DNA of 64,000 nt from contig NW_003314370.1 of NCBI RefSeq assembly GCF_000143415.4, positions 211,546 to 275,545 of the forward strand, read 5' to 3'. Origin of the DNA: Selaginella moellendorffii (taxonomy: Eukaryota > Streptophyta > Lycopodiopsida > Selaginellales > Selaginellaceae). Below the pieces are notes generated by a model. The model searched no databases. It worked only from the letters and a program-made list of their open reading frames with translations, and was not told the DNA's origin. This document shows positions 10,261 to 23,029 of the stretch, in pieces (position 1 is the stretch's first letter; each line of letters opens with the position of its first letter). The position numbers and the translations under genes are program-made.

Positions 10261-12667
10261 TCAAGAATGTTGAGCCTGTTCTTCAGTACTGGCGTTGCTG
10301 GTGGTGGTAATAGGGGTGGGGTTGGTCGTGATGGTGTTATCACCACTAGCTTGCAGTGATCTATATTGCAAGCGTACGCTCTCGTTGCTGTCCAAAGTCC
10401 TAACTAAATACCTGCACAAAAAAAAGAAGAATCCATCTTAACTAACAAGGCGAGAAGAGGCTTACCAGCCATTTAGACATTGCGAGGTTATGATCGCTTC
10501 TCGACCAACGAATTTCTCTGGAGTCCGTTTGTTTCCCTGCACAGAAAATATTATATCGCAAAAATCTCTGACACACAAACAACCATCTCACCTTGATCTT
10601 GACTCTTTCGTTTACTTTGAAAGGGTACTGGACACCTTTTGTGACTTTCCCGCTCTCCTTCTCGGTTGGAGAACCAATGTTTTCCTGCTTGACTAGGAAC
10701 AATGAGATTCTGAAAGGAAAAAATGGAAATAATGCTACCCGTCGTCTCACGTCCGTCTCTCCATGTCCATTCTCTTTCCGACGCTTGGCCCTTGACTGTA
10801 TTCTGTTTTGTTCCTCCCGCCTAAATGCAGCAGCTGCCGCCCTGAGCGCTGGAAACACAAAGAATAACATTACACCAGTTTTTAACGTCTCGATGTTAGA
10901 ATGCCTTACCGATGTTTGGAATCAAGTGCTGGCTGTCGATAGCTGCGGAACACGATGGACAAGTGCCCTGAAAGTAGCTCGTCACGCATTACGAAAGCAA
11001 ACTTTGAATTTGACGAGGCCATTACCGATTCCCTCGTTCTTTGGAGAGTGACGCAACCAAATGAATGGCCACACTTGGGATTCAGCATGGCATCCTCGAG
11101 ATATTGACCCCTGAAGGACAGCTATAAGGCGAGAGAAAGAAAGGCAGATGAATACATACGAGAGTGGATCGGAAAGTGCTAGTTTAAGCGAACTATCTTC
11201 ATGTCCCTCCTGCATGCACATAACCATAAGTCCTAGTTGAAAAGCACCACAGTTCAGTCACGTACCAGGCTACTATCTCCACTGTTAACCATCAACGTTT
11301 CTGCAGCCGATAAGCCATCCATGAACTGCGCCACGGTAATGGCCCCATATCCTTCAGGAACACAGTGACCAGCGCTCTTCAACGCAGCTGCAATGTCGAA
11401 GGTTGCATTGTGACGCGGCATTAATCTAAACGCTAAGGAAGTCCTGCCAGTTTCATACGGTCACCTTGTCAGTGGTCCCGTAAGATAAAGACGTTACCTT
11501 GTTGCTCCAGGAACCGGCGATAGCGCTGGCATTCCCATCTTATAAGGCGAAGGACGACGTAAACCAGCAGTCGCTTGATGAAGAGCTCTTCCAGCAAGTA
11601 GCAAGAGGTCTCCAGGAGAGAGAGCACTGTCTGCTGTGTACCAGTGTCCATTAGAATCATTCACCTGTCCAAACAATGATATTATTTCGTAATCCCATGA
11701 CTCGTAGCTCCAAGACTTACAAGCAATCCTGGTGCATCGGATGCAATGAGCATCAAAAGTCCTTTCTCTACCTCCTGCAAGTTATCGCCCGCTGCCAGTG
11801 ATCCCTTTCCACAAGCACCAGGAGAACTATGGTGTAGACTTGCCGTCAGATCGGAAGATGATACATCGCCTGGTGGCAAAGGTGAGTCGTCTAGTAGCGG
11901 AAAGAAGACGCTGGATAAGAAAGGTAAGAAACCACTGAAAAAAATCAGAGTTTTTTATTGAACTTACTCTCCACGAAGACGAAGATAGCGAGCAATAACA
12001 CTCAGAGATGCTCGCGATGCCTTACCCATGCATCTGAAAACATCCGGCATGCAAGGAGGCGGAGGATCAGCCTCCTCAGACCTTATATGTAGAAGAGAGA
12101 AACGTGAGAATGAGACCAACGAAAGAAGAAGTCCTATACAGACCTTCCGGCTTTGTAGACGAATGAATCCCGGCAAGCAGTACTCTTGTTCCAATCCGAG
12201 GAGCCCCATGCATGGGTGGTGGTGGTCGTATGTACACAGTTCCTAAGATAGAGCTTGGCCGATTGAAGAGCACACCTCACGAGCTTGGCATCCTCGGAGC
12301 TGAGCTCGATAATCACTGCATTGGCCCTGGCGAGCGACGTGGAGACTGCATCCACTGCCTTGAGATAGACCGGAGATGGCTCCCCTTCTTCCGGAAGCAT
12401 GTCCGCCAGCTTCACTCTCATGAGCCCAGTCTCCCCCAGCCCGTTCGCCGGAGCCCCGAAACCTCCTCCCGGCAAAGTGGAAGACGGTGGAAGTCCCAAA
12501 GTGAGATTGGACATCCCAACGCCACCGGAGGAGAGAATTCCCGCTGGAGTGGTGTTGGAATGGTTGGCGGTGTTGAGAGGTTGGCCGCAAGGAGTTACTG
12601 TCACTGGAGTTCTAATCCCCGCGGAAGGACCCATGATTGGCATTTGCATCGCCGAGGCCATCTTCAT
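10261..12667 (-). CDS. U-box protein, PUB62/63-like
   Basis: A minus-strand gene of about ten exons with short introns. Exon 1 (from the ATG at 12667, giving MKMASAMQM) encodes a low-complexity leader and the region KLADMLPEEGEPSPVYLKAVDAVS. Later exons give HWYTADSALSPGDLLLLAGRAL, then PGATR joined to TSLAFRLMPRHN, then VAQFMDGLSAAETLM. The U-box follows: GQYLEDAMLNPKCGHSFG in one exon, and TCPSCSAAIDSQHLIPNI in the next after an AG at about 10973. After it come ALRAAAAAFRREEQNRIQSR and a basic tail, and the stop is at 10261. A U-box recruits an E2 for ubiquitin ligation. The HWYTADS...PG...ATAGL arrangement before the U-box recalls the plant PUB62/63 group; this assignment is from memory and moderate. 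The start is uncertain: 12661 or a further upstream ATG are alternatives. Confidence 0.75.
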
Positions 12668-13543
12668 TGGGAATCCATGCCTCTTTTCCACCGCCTCAAA
12701 CCTCCTCGAAGAACAAGTAGAGCAAAAGACCTCCGGTGAAGCTAACCTGTGACCTCGAGCGCTCGCATTTGGTGTGCTCGGCGAATTCACGCACACATGC
12801 GCATGGAGAGCGAACCTAGCGTGGGCAGCAGCAGTAGCATATGATTACCGCGACTCATGGAGCTAGCAGCATCAGCCCCGGCCCTGCGCAAGCCCTAAAA
12901 TCCACAATGCGAGCGCCAATCCTGGCCGATCCAAGGGGACGAGGAAGAAATCCCAAGACCTAGCACCGAAATATTTCGTTGCTCACGCCAAATCGCTTCG
13001 CTGCGCCGCTGTGCCTCTGCTGTGCCGCGCCGCTGGCCGATCGAGCACTGGATTCTTTCCTCTCGTCACACAAAGGCGCTGGCGCGCGATGCCGCTCGCC
13101 CGCTCGAGAAAAAGGAGAGGAGAGCAAAGATTGTGCCGCGCCGCGCTGCCCTTGCTACTCACACGCCATAGCCGCGGCGCAATCCTCTCATCTCTCTCGG
13201 CGCTCCTCCCTCGCCATTTTCCCTTCAAACAAGAGAAAAAAAATAAAACCAAGCACTATGGCCGCCTACGTGGCCATGTCATGTCATGTCATGTCATGCC
13301 ATGGCCTGGCATGCATGATGATGATGGGTACTTACTTTAGAAATGGCCCCCATGCATGTGAAGACATGGACCCATGCATGTGGGGCACGCCAGCACATGC
13401 GTTTTAAGCCAATGCATTTATGATGGACATGCATGTCATAGCTGCCAACTTACTGGCGGGTTAAATAACGCTTGTATATTACAGAGCTCCGTACTTGGTA
13501 AAAACCCCTGGCCGTACTGGTAAAATCTCGAATTTTAATCCTT
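12668..13543 (-). promoter_or_regulatory. U-box gene upstream region with RY (CATGCATG) cluster and (CATGT)n tract
   Basis: The interval lies between the U-box start and the stop of the next minus-strand gene. A (CATGT)n tract runs about 13274-13298. CATGCATG-type RY/Sph boxes appear near 13310, 13351, 13372 and 13428. RY boxes are known binding sites for B3-domain factors of the ABI3/VP1 class; whether they act here is inference. Some of this sequence will also be the 3' untranslated region of the ECM29 gene. Confidence 0.35.
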
Positions 13544-16500
13544 TCAGTCCACTGGCATGGATTGCGACGAATTGGCCATGAGAAGGCCAATCATGTCGGA
13601 GATTAGCGAGCGTCCATTGACGCTCTTCTCGACGCTGAGGAACTCTCTCAATCGCGCTTCGAGCTTCTGGGCCGTGTCGGGTCCCAAGCTTGACACCGAG
13701 AGGATTGCTCGCAGCGTTGCTTTCAAGCACTCCAAGGCCGAGATATGAACCTGGCAATGGAAGAAACCAACAAAGAAAAAAAACAGAACTTGTAAGACAA
13801 CGCCAAAAAAAATTTCACATTTTTATCACCTGAGAGACCTTGACGTTGGATACGCAGTCCAAGATAGGTGGAATAAGTTTCTCCTGGGACTGCAAACAGT
13901 AAAACCAATGCTTCAAATGGTCACTGTAAGCTTTTGTGCTCAATACATACCTGTTCATCCGCAACTCCCCCAGGACACTTCTCTGCGAAGGCTTGAGTGG
14001 AGTGAAGCGCCGCTAGCCTCACTAAGGCATTGGAACACAAAAACATCACACAGGAGACAAAAAAGCCACGAAATGTTTACCTTGCCAAGAGCTGCTGTTC
14101 ATGCCTGTTAGCAAAGACGCGATAACTCTCCCCGCGTATTCTAGTACGGTGGAATCGGCACTGGACTTTAGGCTGGCAGTGAGGCAAGAAAAAGCTTGTT
14201 CAAAATGCGTTGATCCTTTTCTCGGTTCATCTGAGACAGTAAGAAACACACCGTTAAACAGGAGAGCAGAAACAAAATATGAAGATACCCGCTGATTTCT
14301 CCGAGTCAGCAGTGTCCTTAGCGGCCAGCTCGTCGAGAACAGCTGAAGCAACCAGTTTGAACAGATCACAGTCACTAAAAGCCTCTACAACCTAGAAGCA
14401 TGACGACACAAAAACCGTGAGCTTTTCCGTGCAGAGAAAGAGGAAAGATACCTTTTCCAAGCAGGAGTATCCCGCAGCGCGAAAAGAGCTCTTTTTCCGA
14501 GAAAATGAGGCGATCACAGTCTCAACCACTGTACTGGGACTAATGAAGTCCGCTTGTTCGGACATGTTTGTGAAGCCCTTAGGACAGCCTTTACAAAGTG
14601 CAGAGATCGCCTCAAAAATGCATTCTTTTCCCTGTTGAACGAAGATGAAATAAACGTAAGGAAACTTAGTACTACCTCCCAAGTGCGACCACGCAGCTCA
14701 TTGAGAAGACTCTTCATAAGTTGCTGAGCGAATGGCTCTGCTGATTCTCCAGTAACCTCCACGGCTTTGATAACAGCTTTTGCACTCTGAACGCACAACA
14801 AGATTTATCATAGGCGTTTCATTAAGGTAGTACCTGCTGCTTTCGAGTCCAAGATGACGTTGCAAGGCCATCGAGAAGAAGTGGCATAATTTCGAGCATG
14901 TACAGTTGAAGTGCTACGGTCTGGCTACTGGTATTTTCCTCCCAGACCTCCTCGAAATCGGATCTCACTGACTTCTCTTCGTCAAATCTGAAAAACAAAA
15001 AACGCTTATCCAACACAAGTATCACAAATAACAAACCTCCCGATAAAGGCCACAGGAAGAACAAGTGTAGCTTGTTGCTTGAGCCCGTCACTGGCTTGAC
15101 GAGAGAGCTCCTTAAGCAAAAGTCCGCTGGCAATTCTGGAGTCCTTGTCTCCGGATTTGTAAAAACCAACAATATCAGCTATATGTTGTTCCAACAAACG
15201 ATCGCCGGAAACCTTCATTACTGCTGCGCACGCAGCTGCAAAGGCTTTCTTTGCGGCTGTGCTTTTCTCTGATATCACTGTAGGGATCAAAACCTTCATA
15301 ATGGGTCCGGCATACTGCCTCAAATCGGAGCCTACTTGCTGTGACAATAAAGCAATAAACCTTGCGACACCAGCCCTGGCATTTTCATGATAAACACAGA
15401 TGACATCAACTTTTAGGAAACAATATGCATACCTTGTATTTAGCCCCACGCCGGACCGTACCAATTGAACCAAACGCGGAACAAGAGATTCAAGAGTTTC
15501 TTCATCTATCTGACGCAGGCAAAAGTCCAGTGTGTCCCACATTGGAGAGTCTTTTGCGAGAGAGAACCTCGCGCTGTCAAGTTTATCTGTACTTATGCCC
15601 AGTCTTTCTGCATGCATCTACGTCCATAGAGATCCGGAAGAAGGACGTGAAAAAAGAAAAACAAACTCTTACTTCAGCGTAGTTTAAGCGCTGGTCCTCA
15701 AGACTCGAAAGACTTTCCAGCATACAAATCACCAGGTTAGGCAACTGAGGCCTTATAGCTTGTCCCGCATTCTGAAATAACGTTTTTACAGCGATCAGTA
15801 GAAACAGTTATCACTCACCTTTACAAGTTTCATCACCAAGTTGGTAGAGAGCAGTTGTATTTCGGCTACTGAGCTCGAGATGCCACTGGAAAGTAAAAGA
15901 GGTAGCACAATGCCCATTGCTGCACGCGCTTCAGAGTCAGCTGTAAGAGAGGTGTCACAAAGTCTCAAAGTTAATGAGCTGAGAGCCCGGCATAGAATTC
16001 CTCCAGCACTTCTGACAGTTTCTTTGATGTCATCCATCGCTCGGAAAGCCATTGTCCACATTTTCAACAGATAGTTTTCAACCTGATCAGAAATTATTAA
16101 GTTCTCACAACGCAGAAACACTAGTCTCTCGTACCTCTGGGAACTTGCGACCTTGTATTAGATCTGCCAACGCCGCACATGCTGCTTCTCGCGATCGCCA
16201 TAACCTCGAACCTGCGTTCAGTAAGAGGTCTTCCATTATATCGACATAAAACATGTCGATCGTTTTCTTTGGCTCGGCCACAAGAGACCTCCAAATGTGT
16301 CCCATTGCATCCTACAGTTAAATGAGAAAAGGAGTGACTTTCAGAATATTTACGGGTGTACCTGAATATTTTTGTTCGGATCATGTTGATAGCGAAAGAG
16401 TTTAGGCACGAGTCCACGCAAATGCGGCTCCAAGGCATCACCAGCACGTTTGGCAATTTTTGCGAATCCAAAAGCTGCTCCCCGTCTTGAGTTTAACGAA

Positions 16501-19500
16501 GCCTGATAGTTTGCAAGGTCCATAAACTTGTACACGAGATCTGGTTGCCCCATCTCGTTCGCCAGGTTGCAAAGCTCTTTGTACGTACTAATATTTCCAC
16601 CACCTGGAGCTTCACCAATACTTCCCTCTGCAAAAACCTCTGTATCCTCCATCAACTACAAGAAGAGAAACACAGCGTAAGAATGAAGGCCCTCGTCAAT
16701 AAACGACAGAACCTTGATTGGTCTTTTCTTCTTTGCTGTGCCGGAAAGAGTCCCCACAAGCGCCTTCACAAGCTCCTCCCGCGTAGCAGCGTCCCCGAGT
16801 TCATAAACAACACTCATACCACGTGATGCCATTTCTTGAGTAAGCTCGTTTTGCTCTCCCAGTAAATAAGAAAATGCCTCCTACAAACGTGAAGCATTGT
16901 AAGAAAAAGGTGCACAAATATAAATAAAAAAGAAAAACCTGAATTTTTGGAAGCAAAGCCTGAATTTGCAGATGACGTCCACAGTAGATTACAAGAGACA
17001 GTAGCCAGACCGATCCAGCACAACGCTCCTCCTTTCTGCTACTGAATATGAGCTCATCAAGCAGCACCTTGAGAATCTTGTCTCTAGAAGTTTTGCGTTG
17101 GTCGTCAATATCCACAGCCTTTGCACTACGGTCCTCGACAGACGCAGGGTCGTCGCTGAAAAAATTGGTCGAGTGTGACAACGACACAAAATTTGATCGC
17201 AGAATTGTATCTACGTCGACGGGAATAACACCCCAGATGAAGGCCATCGCTTCGCCCACTGAAATAAGAACGTCTTCAACCTACAAAACAAAGTGTCACG
17301 AGACTCTAAAATCTAGATGTAAGAAAAGTACCAACCTTGGACCTCTTCAGCTGGAAGAGCATTTCAACTGCAAGATCAAGAAGCTCAGGTAGAGGATTAC
17401 CAAAACATAGGTGTCCAATAGCGATCACAGTTCTCTGGACAACTTTAGCTTCTTGAGACAGAAGAAGCTTTTTGAAGTGAGCGAAAACGGTCGCTAAAGT
17501 TTCGTTTCCTTCTTGTACTTCTTCTTCTTTACTTAAGTCTCCAAGAGGAACTGCCAGTGGAGCACGCAGACCAGCATGGCCCAACGCTTCTGCGGCAAAT
17601 CCTCCTAGTTGAAACTTCTCAGACCCAAGAAGTCGAATGAGAACTCTGGTCGTATTTTGCTGCACGTCTTCGGAAACCTTGAATAGTAGAAAGACGGTCG
17701 TTAAGGCTATTTCCCACCTACATCGATTACTTACAGAAGGAACTCCAGTCCTACATTGAGCCAATGCATAGCCTGCTGAACATATAGAACCATGTGCATT
17801 TTCGAACCTGCTGATCAGTGCTTAGTTTTCACACTTGTATGGAAGGGGAGAAAATACCGATTTTTTGTGGTTCCCTCGACAAAACTTTTCAGCAAATCCG
17901 AAGCTTGCAGAGGATCTAATCCACCGATCACGATTCCCAATAGTCGACTGATAGACTCACGAGTATTCACATCAATGTTTCCCAGAAACTGTTTTAGCCA
18001 GTCAATACGTTCAGCATAAAGTTGTGCGAATTTCTGCAAAACATAATGTCAATAGAAACCGTAGTAAAAACTTGGAACTCACAGTAGGTTGTTCCGAAGC
18101 AAGAGTGAGAAGTCCGGCAGAGCACAAAGCATGAAGTTCGGCCACCCCTTCATATGCCATTCCATGTTCCAACAGCAAACGCAAAGACACGATTTCTTCT
18201 TCCTCTTGAGTTCTAAGCTCGTAGCACTTCATAAGATAAGATACCATTGCAACGTAGACCTTTGGAGGAAAAAGAAGATTGCGTTCCCCGACAACAGACG
18301 GCTTCATAATGCCAGGCTGCTTTTCGCAGATGAAGGACATCAGTTCTTTCAGCGGCGGGTATGTGTTAGCGTTGCTGCTGACAGAGCCCTTTGTGATTTG
18401 CAACCCCTCTGAGCTCAACTCCCTGTATGTATAACATTTCGTCAGCTGTGAACTTGGTATTGTGGAAAATAATGAATTACCTTATATCAAGTTTCGAGTC
18501 GCCAGCTCCACACATACAGAGGTAGCGACTTGGAACGTGACTTGATTTATATAATCGTGTTGCCCAGAAAATGACACAAAACCGAACTTCCCCTTGAACC
18601 TATACATCAGGTGTCAACACTGTCGGAGACTAAAACTGTAAGTCTCACAGAATTTATGTTTTCCAATAACAAATCTTCGATGTCCTTTTCTACTGTTGGC
18701 GGGCAGTCCTGTAAAGCACAATAAACGACTGGGTCTGGAGTGGAACGGAATCACAAACCTTATAGGCCATAGCTAATGCATTTACCGCCTCCTGCAGGGT
18801 GACACGCATTGATGCGTCTTCCACTTGCAGCGCACGAAAAAGACGCTTTGCCATGTCAGAATTGCTCCTGTTAAACAGGAAGTAAAAACCACAAGTAAAT
18901 TCAACAGCAACAGACCGAAAGAGATGAGGTGCGCGTTGTGCGAGCTGACCAACAGCTTGATATCCAAACACTCTCATAGGGTACATGGCCGGGTCTGCAG
19001 AAACAGATAGGGTGATCGACCATAATTTAAAGCAACGCACCTATTTCCTTTTCATCAAGAAACTTGATGAAGTGACTAAGAATGAGGGGAGCCATCAACT
19101 TAAGTTGGTCGCTAGAGGCCTGCATAAGAAAATACAGGCTTGAGCATTACACATGTTAGAAGTAAAACACGTACATGCTTAAAAACCCACACGGTGAACT
19201 CCATCCCTGCTTGTTTCAGTTTTTTGGTCGTGGCTTGTCCTGCAAAAAACTGTTAGACATCTTTACATGCCTGGGTGCTTATTGTCGTACCATTGAAACA
19301 GTCGAAAATGCATTGCAGAGTCATCGGGAAGATATTTGCTGCTGCAACAGAATGGGTAAGCGCGCTCATGATCTTAGCCTTCAGTATCGGACTAGCAGCG
19401 CTAACTTTTCCATCAGCAGGTACTCGATCGTTAGCGGGGGTGCCTGAAAAGCGGCATGCAATCAGAGAAATAAAAAGAAGAATGCAACGTAATAGATACT

Positions 19501-20654
19501 CACCGAGAAAAATCGTGAACAGACTCTTCACAAACGTTTTATCCTCCATGTTAACACCGGATGCCTTCTTCTTCAGCAGCTCCTCACCTCGCTTTGCAAC
19601 CAAATCGTTTCTGCAAGCAAAAGATAGGGCTTAAAATGTTGTCATCACAAATCATACCTGTCTGAGGAAGCAACAAGTAGAGTAAAATAAACATCTTGGG
19701 GCGCAACTTCCATCTTCGCAATTAGATTGAGGAAACCCATCTATTGCGACCAAAACAATTATAGAAAGAACTTCATGAACACAACTACCTTTCGAGGAAC
19801 AAGGTGCTCGCTTTGGATCGGCGTTTTACCACACACACGAGCCACCTGCGCCAACGAAAGACCTGGTGGTGGAACTCTAGATCAGAAAATAAAGTTATAA
19901 AGCAATCACGAAAAGAAGCGTTTGTAAATACCCTTCTTGAGAAGCCGATGGAACTTGATATAACAAGGTTTGGGAAATAAATTCGAACAAGATCGGGTAG
20001 TCTTGGGACGAAAGACAAGCCTTCAGCTTCGTTGCTACATCCTCAAAGACTCGATCTGAAGAAACCTTCTCTAAAGCCTGTTCAAAGTCTTCTATCTTTC
20101 AGTGCGAATGAATTGAATCCCAGACCTTGGCAGTAGTCCTTAAGAAAATATCCCTATGCAACGGAGGAAAAGATGCGAGCCCAGTGAGCATCTCAGGAAC
20201 AATGGCTATTTGTTCCTAAAAGTTTAAGCCGGATTACCAAAGAACGATGGAGAAGAAAACGCTTACTTCAGAGGTGGATCGATCAAATGCCATCTCAATG
20301 TAAACCAGCGAGAAGTTCTTCACGATCACCGCCGCATCGGGCCGCCTGTAGACACCGAGCAGCTCTGCAAGCGGCAACTTGATAGAACGTTGCTCCTTGA
20401 CACGCTTATTGATGTGGCTCAGCATTTCAGTCACCTGTAATCTCAATCTCCCAATCACGATCGCATTTTCCCTCAAAAAAAGATCCTACCTTGACTCTGG
20501 TGGCATTGCTGCTCGACGACATGAGCGAGATCGCGTAGGGGAGGAGCTTAGACAACACCTTCTCCAGCTGCGCATCCTCGGTGAACACCAGGCGAGTGAG
20601 AAATCGCTCCACCATCGCGAGCTCCTCCTCGGCGCTGGACGACGACGACGCCAT
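13544..20654 (-). CDS. ECM29: Proteasome adaptor and scaffold protein ECM29
   Basis: A single minus-strand gene of roughly 30 exons with introns near 50 bp. It starts at the ATG giving [15 protein letters not shown] and ends in SSQSMPVD at 13544. The N-terminus ([20 protein letters not shown], then [40 protein letters not shown]) aligns in order with the start of ECM29 from other eukaryotes (HLNKRIKSRPKIQLP, YQDPAAVSFVTNFT in animals, from memory). The rest is a succession of HEAT/ARM helical repeats, for example [19 protein letters not shown] and [41 protein letters not shown]29 is a very long helical-repeat protein that binds the 26S proteasome, holding core and regulatory particles together and acting in quality control and stress. 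No internal break was noticed, though exon joins were not all checked. A telo-box lies just upstream. Confidence 0.88.
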
Positions 20655-20701
20655 CGCTTCTCTCGCTAATCTACAAAGCCCTAAATTTCCAATGCCCCAT
20701 A

Positions 20702-20710
20702 AACCCTAAT
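20702..20710 (-). promoter_or_regulatory. Telo-box upstream of ECM29
   Basis: AAACCCTAA lies about 50 bp before the ECM29 start codon. Telo-boxes are common in 5' regions of plant housekeeping and ribosomal genes. Matching copies sit at 21529-21537 near the RNase H pair and at 26589-26597, 20 bp upstream of the ARP6 start. Confidence 0.4.
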
Positions 20711-20779
20711 TTACACCTCATACCGTACGTAACCGTACCGTACATAAATTCCCGCCAGTTTTTAAAACAAGACGGATAT

Positions 20780-21410
20780 GCGATATTTCAGCTAGTAGAG
20801 CGCCAAGATCATAGCACCACGTCAAACACATCCGGGAACTTGTCCTGGATCACCGAGCGCATGTAGCTCATCCTCCAGTAGCCCGGATGCGCTGGTTGAG
20901 TAGGTACTTCATTGCGCCAGTGAAGTAGTAGCAGCACTGGAGGATCGCCCGGTCGCCATAGCAGTAATCAGCGTAGATCTTGCAGAGGCCCTTGCCAGCG
21001 AGCGAGTCGGCGAGCCGGTTTTGGTCGCGGCGGACGTGATTGATGGTGAAGCAACCCAGGAGATCCATCACATCGGACCAGTACCGGCGTAGAGTTGGGT
21101 CCCTGGCTTGAAAAATTCTGCGAACCTGGAAAACGTGTAAACGTCATCTGGAGATCTAAAGGAAAAACCCGGAGAAAAGAGAAAGAAATATCTGATTAAC
21201 GACGAGCTCGGAGTCGCCACGAATGTCGATGTTCTTGATGTTTATGGCCCTCGCCTTGCGCAGCCCAGCGATGAGCGCCTTGTAGTCCGCCTGATTATTG
21301 GTGAAATTGAATCGGACGCCTGGAAGAGATGCACGCCGCAAGGATCTTGCAGCACGGACCCATAGCCAGCCTCGGTCAATCACATGCCATTTCCGCTGAG
21401 AATATGACAT
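20780..21410 (-). pseudogene. Broken tandem copy of the RNase H-like gene
   Basis: The sequence is clearly duplicated from the neighbour at 21598-22645, including 3' flank (the phrase CCGTACATAAATTCCCGC is shared). Several lesions are visible. The segment that holds the first catalytic Asp (FDGASRGN in the neighbour) is deleted. The motif AEYKAL has become ADYKAL. The exon 1 donor after VVNQ reads AT instead of GT, near 21190. One G is missing near 20882 (CGGGCTAC against CGGGGCTAC), which brings an early stop. A further deletion of about 37 bp lies near the former C-terminus. It should not make an active enzyme. Confidence 0.85.
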
Positions 21411-21597
21411 TCGCTCTACGGATCGCTAGAGTTTGTGTGGAAATCTTCCCCTCAATGAAAGAACCCTAACAAGAAATGCAAAAAACGAATATTCGAGTAA
21501 ACGGGATAATCTTTAAACGGCGCCCGTTAAACCCTAAACAATACAGAACAACACCGTACATAAATTCCCGCTTGTTTTCAAACCAAGGATATTCTAG

Positions 21598-22645
21598 CTA
21601 GTAGAGCGCCAAGATGTGGGCAATGTCATCGTCCTGGTCGTGGATGCCGAGACCATAGCACCAGCCCTCGATCACGTCATAAACATCCGGAAACTCTTCC
21701 TGGATCACCGAGAGCATGTACTTCATCCTCCAGTAGCCCCGGACTCGCTGGTTGAGGAGGTACTTCCATGCCCCGGCATCGTAGTAGCAGCACTGGAGGA
21801 TCGCCCGGTAGCCATAGCAGTAATCGTCGTAGATCTTGCGGAGGCCGTCGATCGCGAGCGCGTCGGCGAGCTGGTTTTGTTCGCGGCGGACGTGATCGGT
21901 GGCATAGATGTCGAAGCAGTCGAGTAGATCCATCACCTCGGACAAGTAGCGGCGCAGCGTCGGGTTCCTGGCTTTGTAAATTCCTCGAACCTGGAAAACT
22001 TATAAACGTCAGAGCTGTGATCGTGATCTTCAAGCTCACTTTCGATAGATCGATGATGATTGGAGTAGTGAGCGAGATGGAATGGCTATAGAAAACGAAA
22101 AATTAGAACCGACAAGTGAAGGGATGGGAAGCGTGTGTGATCAATGCTTCCAGTACCTTTACCTCTTTCCAAAGTGTGAGGGACTGACAGTGTGATCAAT
22201 TTTTCTCTCCTCCCAAAAAAGCAAAGGAAAAGAATACCATGCATGGATTGGCGCACTAGAACTTCTCGATCGCTGCTCAAGCACTAGAACTTCGAGATGA
22301 CTGCTCAACTACTAGAACTTCTAGATCACTGATCAAGCACTAGAAGCGCGATGACTAGATACTAGTGAGGACCAAAAGATAGAACCGGAATACCTGATAG
22401 ACGACGAGCTCGGAATCGCCCCGGATGTAGATGTTCTTGATGTTTATGGCCCTCGCCTTGCGTAGCCCAGCAATGAGCGCCTTGTACTCGGCCTGATTGT
22501 TGGTAAAATCATATCCCAGGAACTCGGACGCCTGGACGAGAGGCGCGCCGCGAGGATCTTGCAGCACGAATCCATAGCCCGCCACGGTCGATCCCGTGCC
22601 GTTGCCTCTGGATGCGCCATCGAACCACAGAGAACAGTAGGACAT
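21598..22645 (-). CDS. RNase H1-type (plant RNase H-like, RVT_3) protein
   Basis: Two exons, 22394-22645 and 21598-21990, joined by a GT-AG intron of about 400 bp, encode 214 residues. All four acidic positions expected of a type 1 RNase H are present in order: LWFDGASRGNG near residue 8 (Asp), NNQAEYKALIAGL (Glu), IRGDSELVV (Asp) and QLADALA (Asp). The family cleaves RNA in RNA:DNA hybrids; plants have many small stand-alone members. The C-terminal extension (CYGYRAILQCCYYDAG ... DDIAHILALY) is not part of the catalytic core and I do not recognise it. The intron is long for this region and carries a small triple repeat. Confidence 0.85.
22250..22350. repeat. Short tandem repeat, ACTAGAACTTC-type unit of about 30 bp
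   Basis: Within the intron of the RNase H-like gene the phrase CACTAGAACTTC(T)(A/C)GAT occurs about three times between 22254 and 22330 with spacing near 30 bp, each followed by ACTGCTCAA or ACTGATCAA. A fourth, shorter echo (CACTAGAAGCGCGATGACTAGA) follows. Confidence 0.6.
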
Positions 22646-23029
22646 CTCTCTACAGCCCGCAGCCGATCGCTGGAGTTTTGCGCTACACCGATGCGCTCAT
22701 CGGAAGAACCCTAACAACAAATGCGAAGATAGAATATTCGAGTATCCACGTTTAACGGGGCAAAATCTTTCTTGACCAGCGCCGTTAGATTCTCCCGCGC
22801 GATGCCGTCGGTTCACCGGCGCCCTTTCGCCATCCAACGGTGGAGGGCTGCTTTCTTCCACCGGAGGGAAAACTCCAAGGTAGGAAAAATAGGCTTTCAG
22901 AGTAGTAGTGGGAAGGAGAAGGCGCCATGTTCTAGGAGGGCTAGATTTCACTAGGGCGCTCTCGAGGCAGCGAAGAACAGCACAGCGCGATGAAGAACAC
23001 CAAGAACACCAACAACAAATCCACGGTAA

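Noticed and set aside
10593..11051. 152-codon plus-strand frame
   Set aside because: Antisense to exons and introns of the U-box gene.
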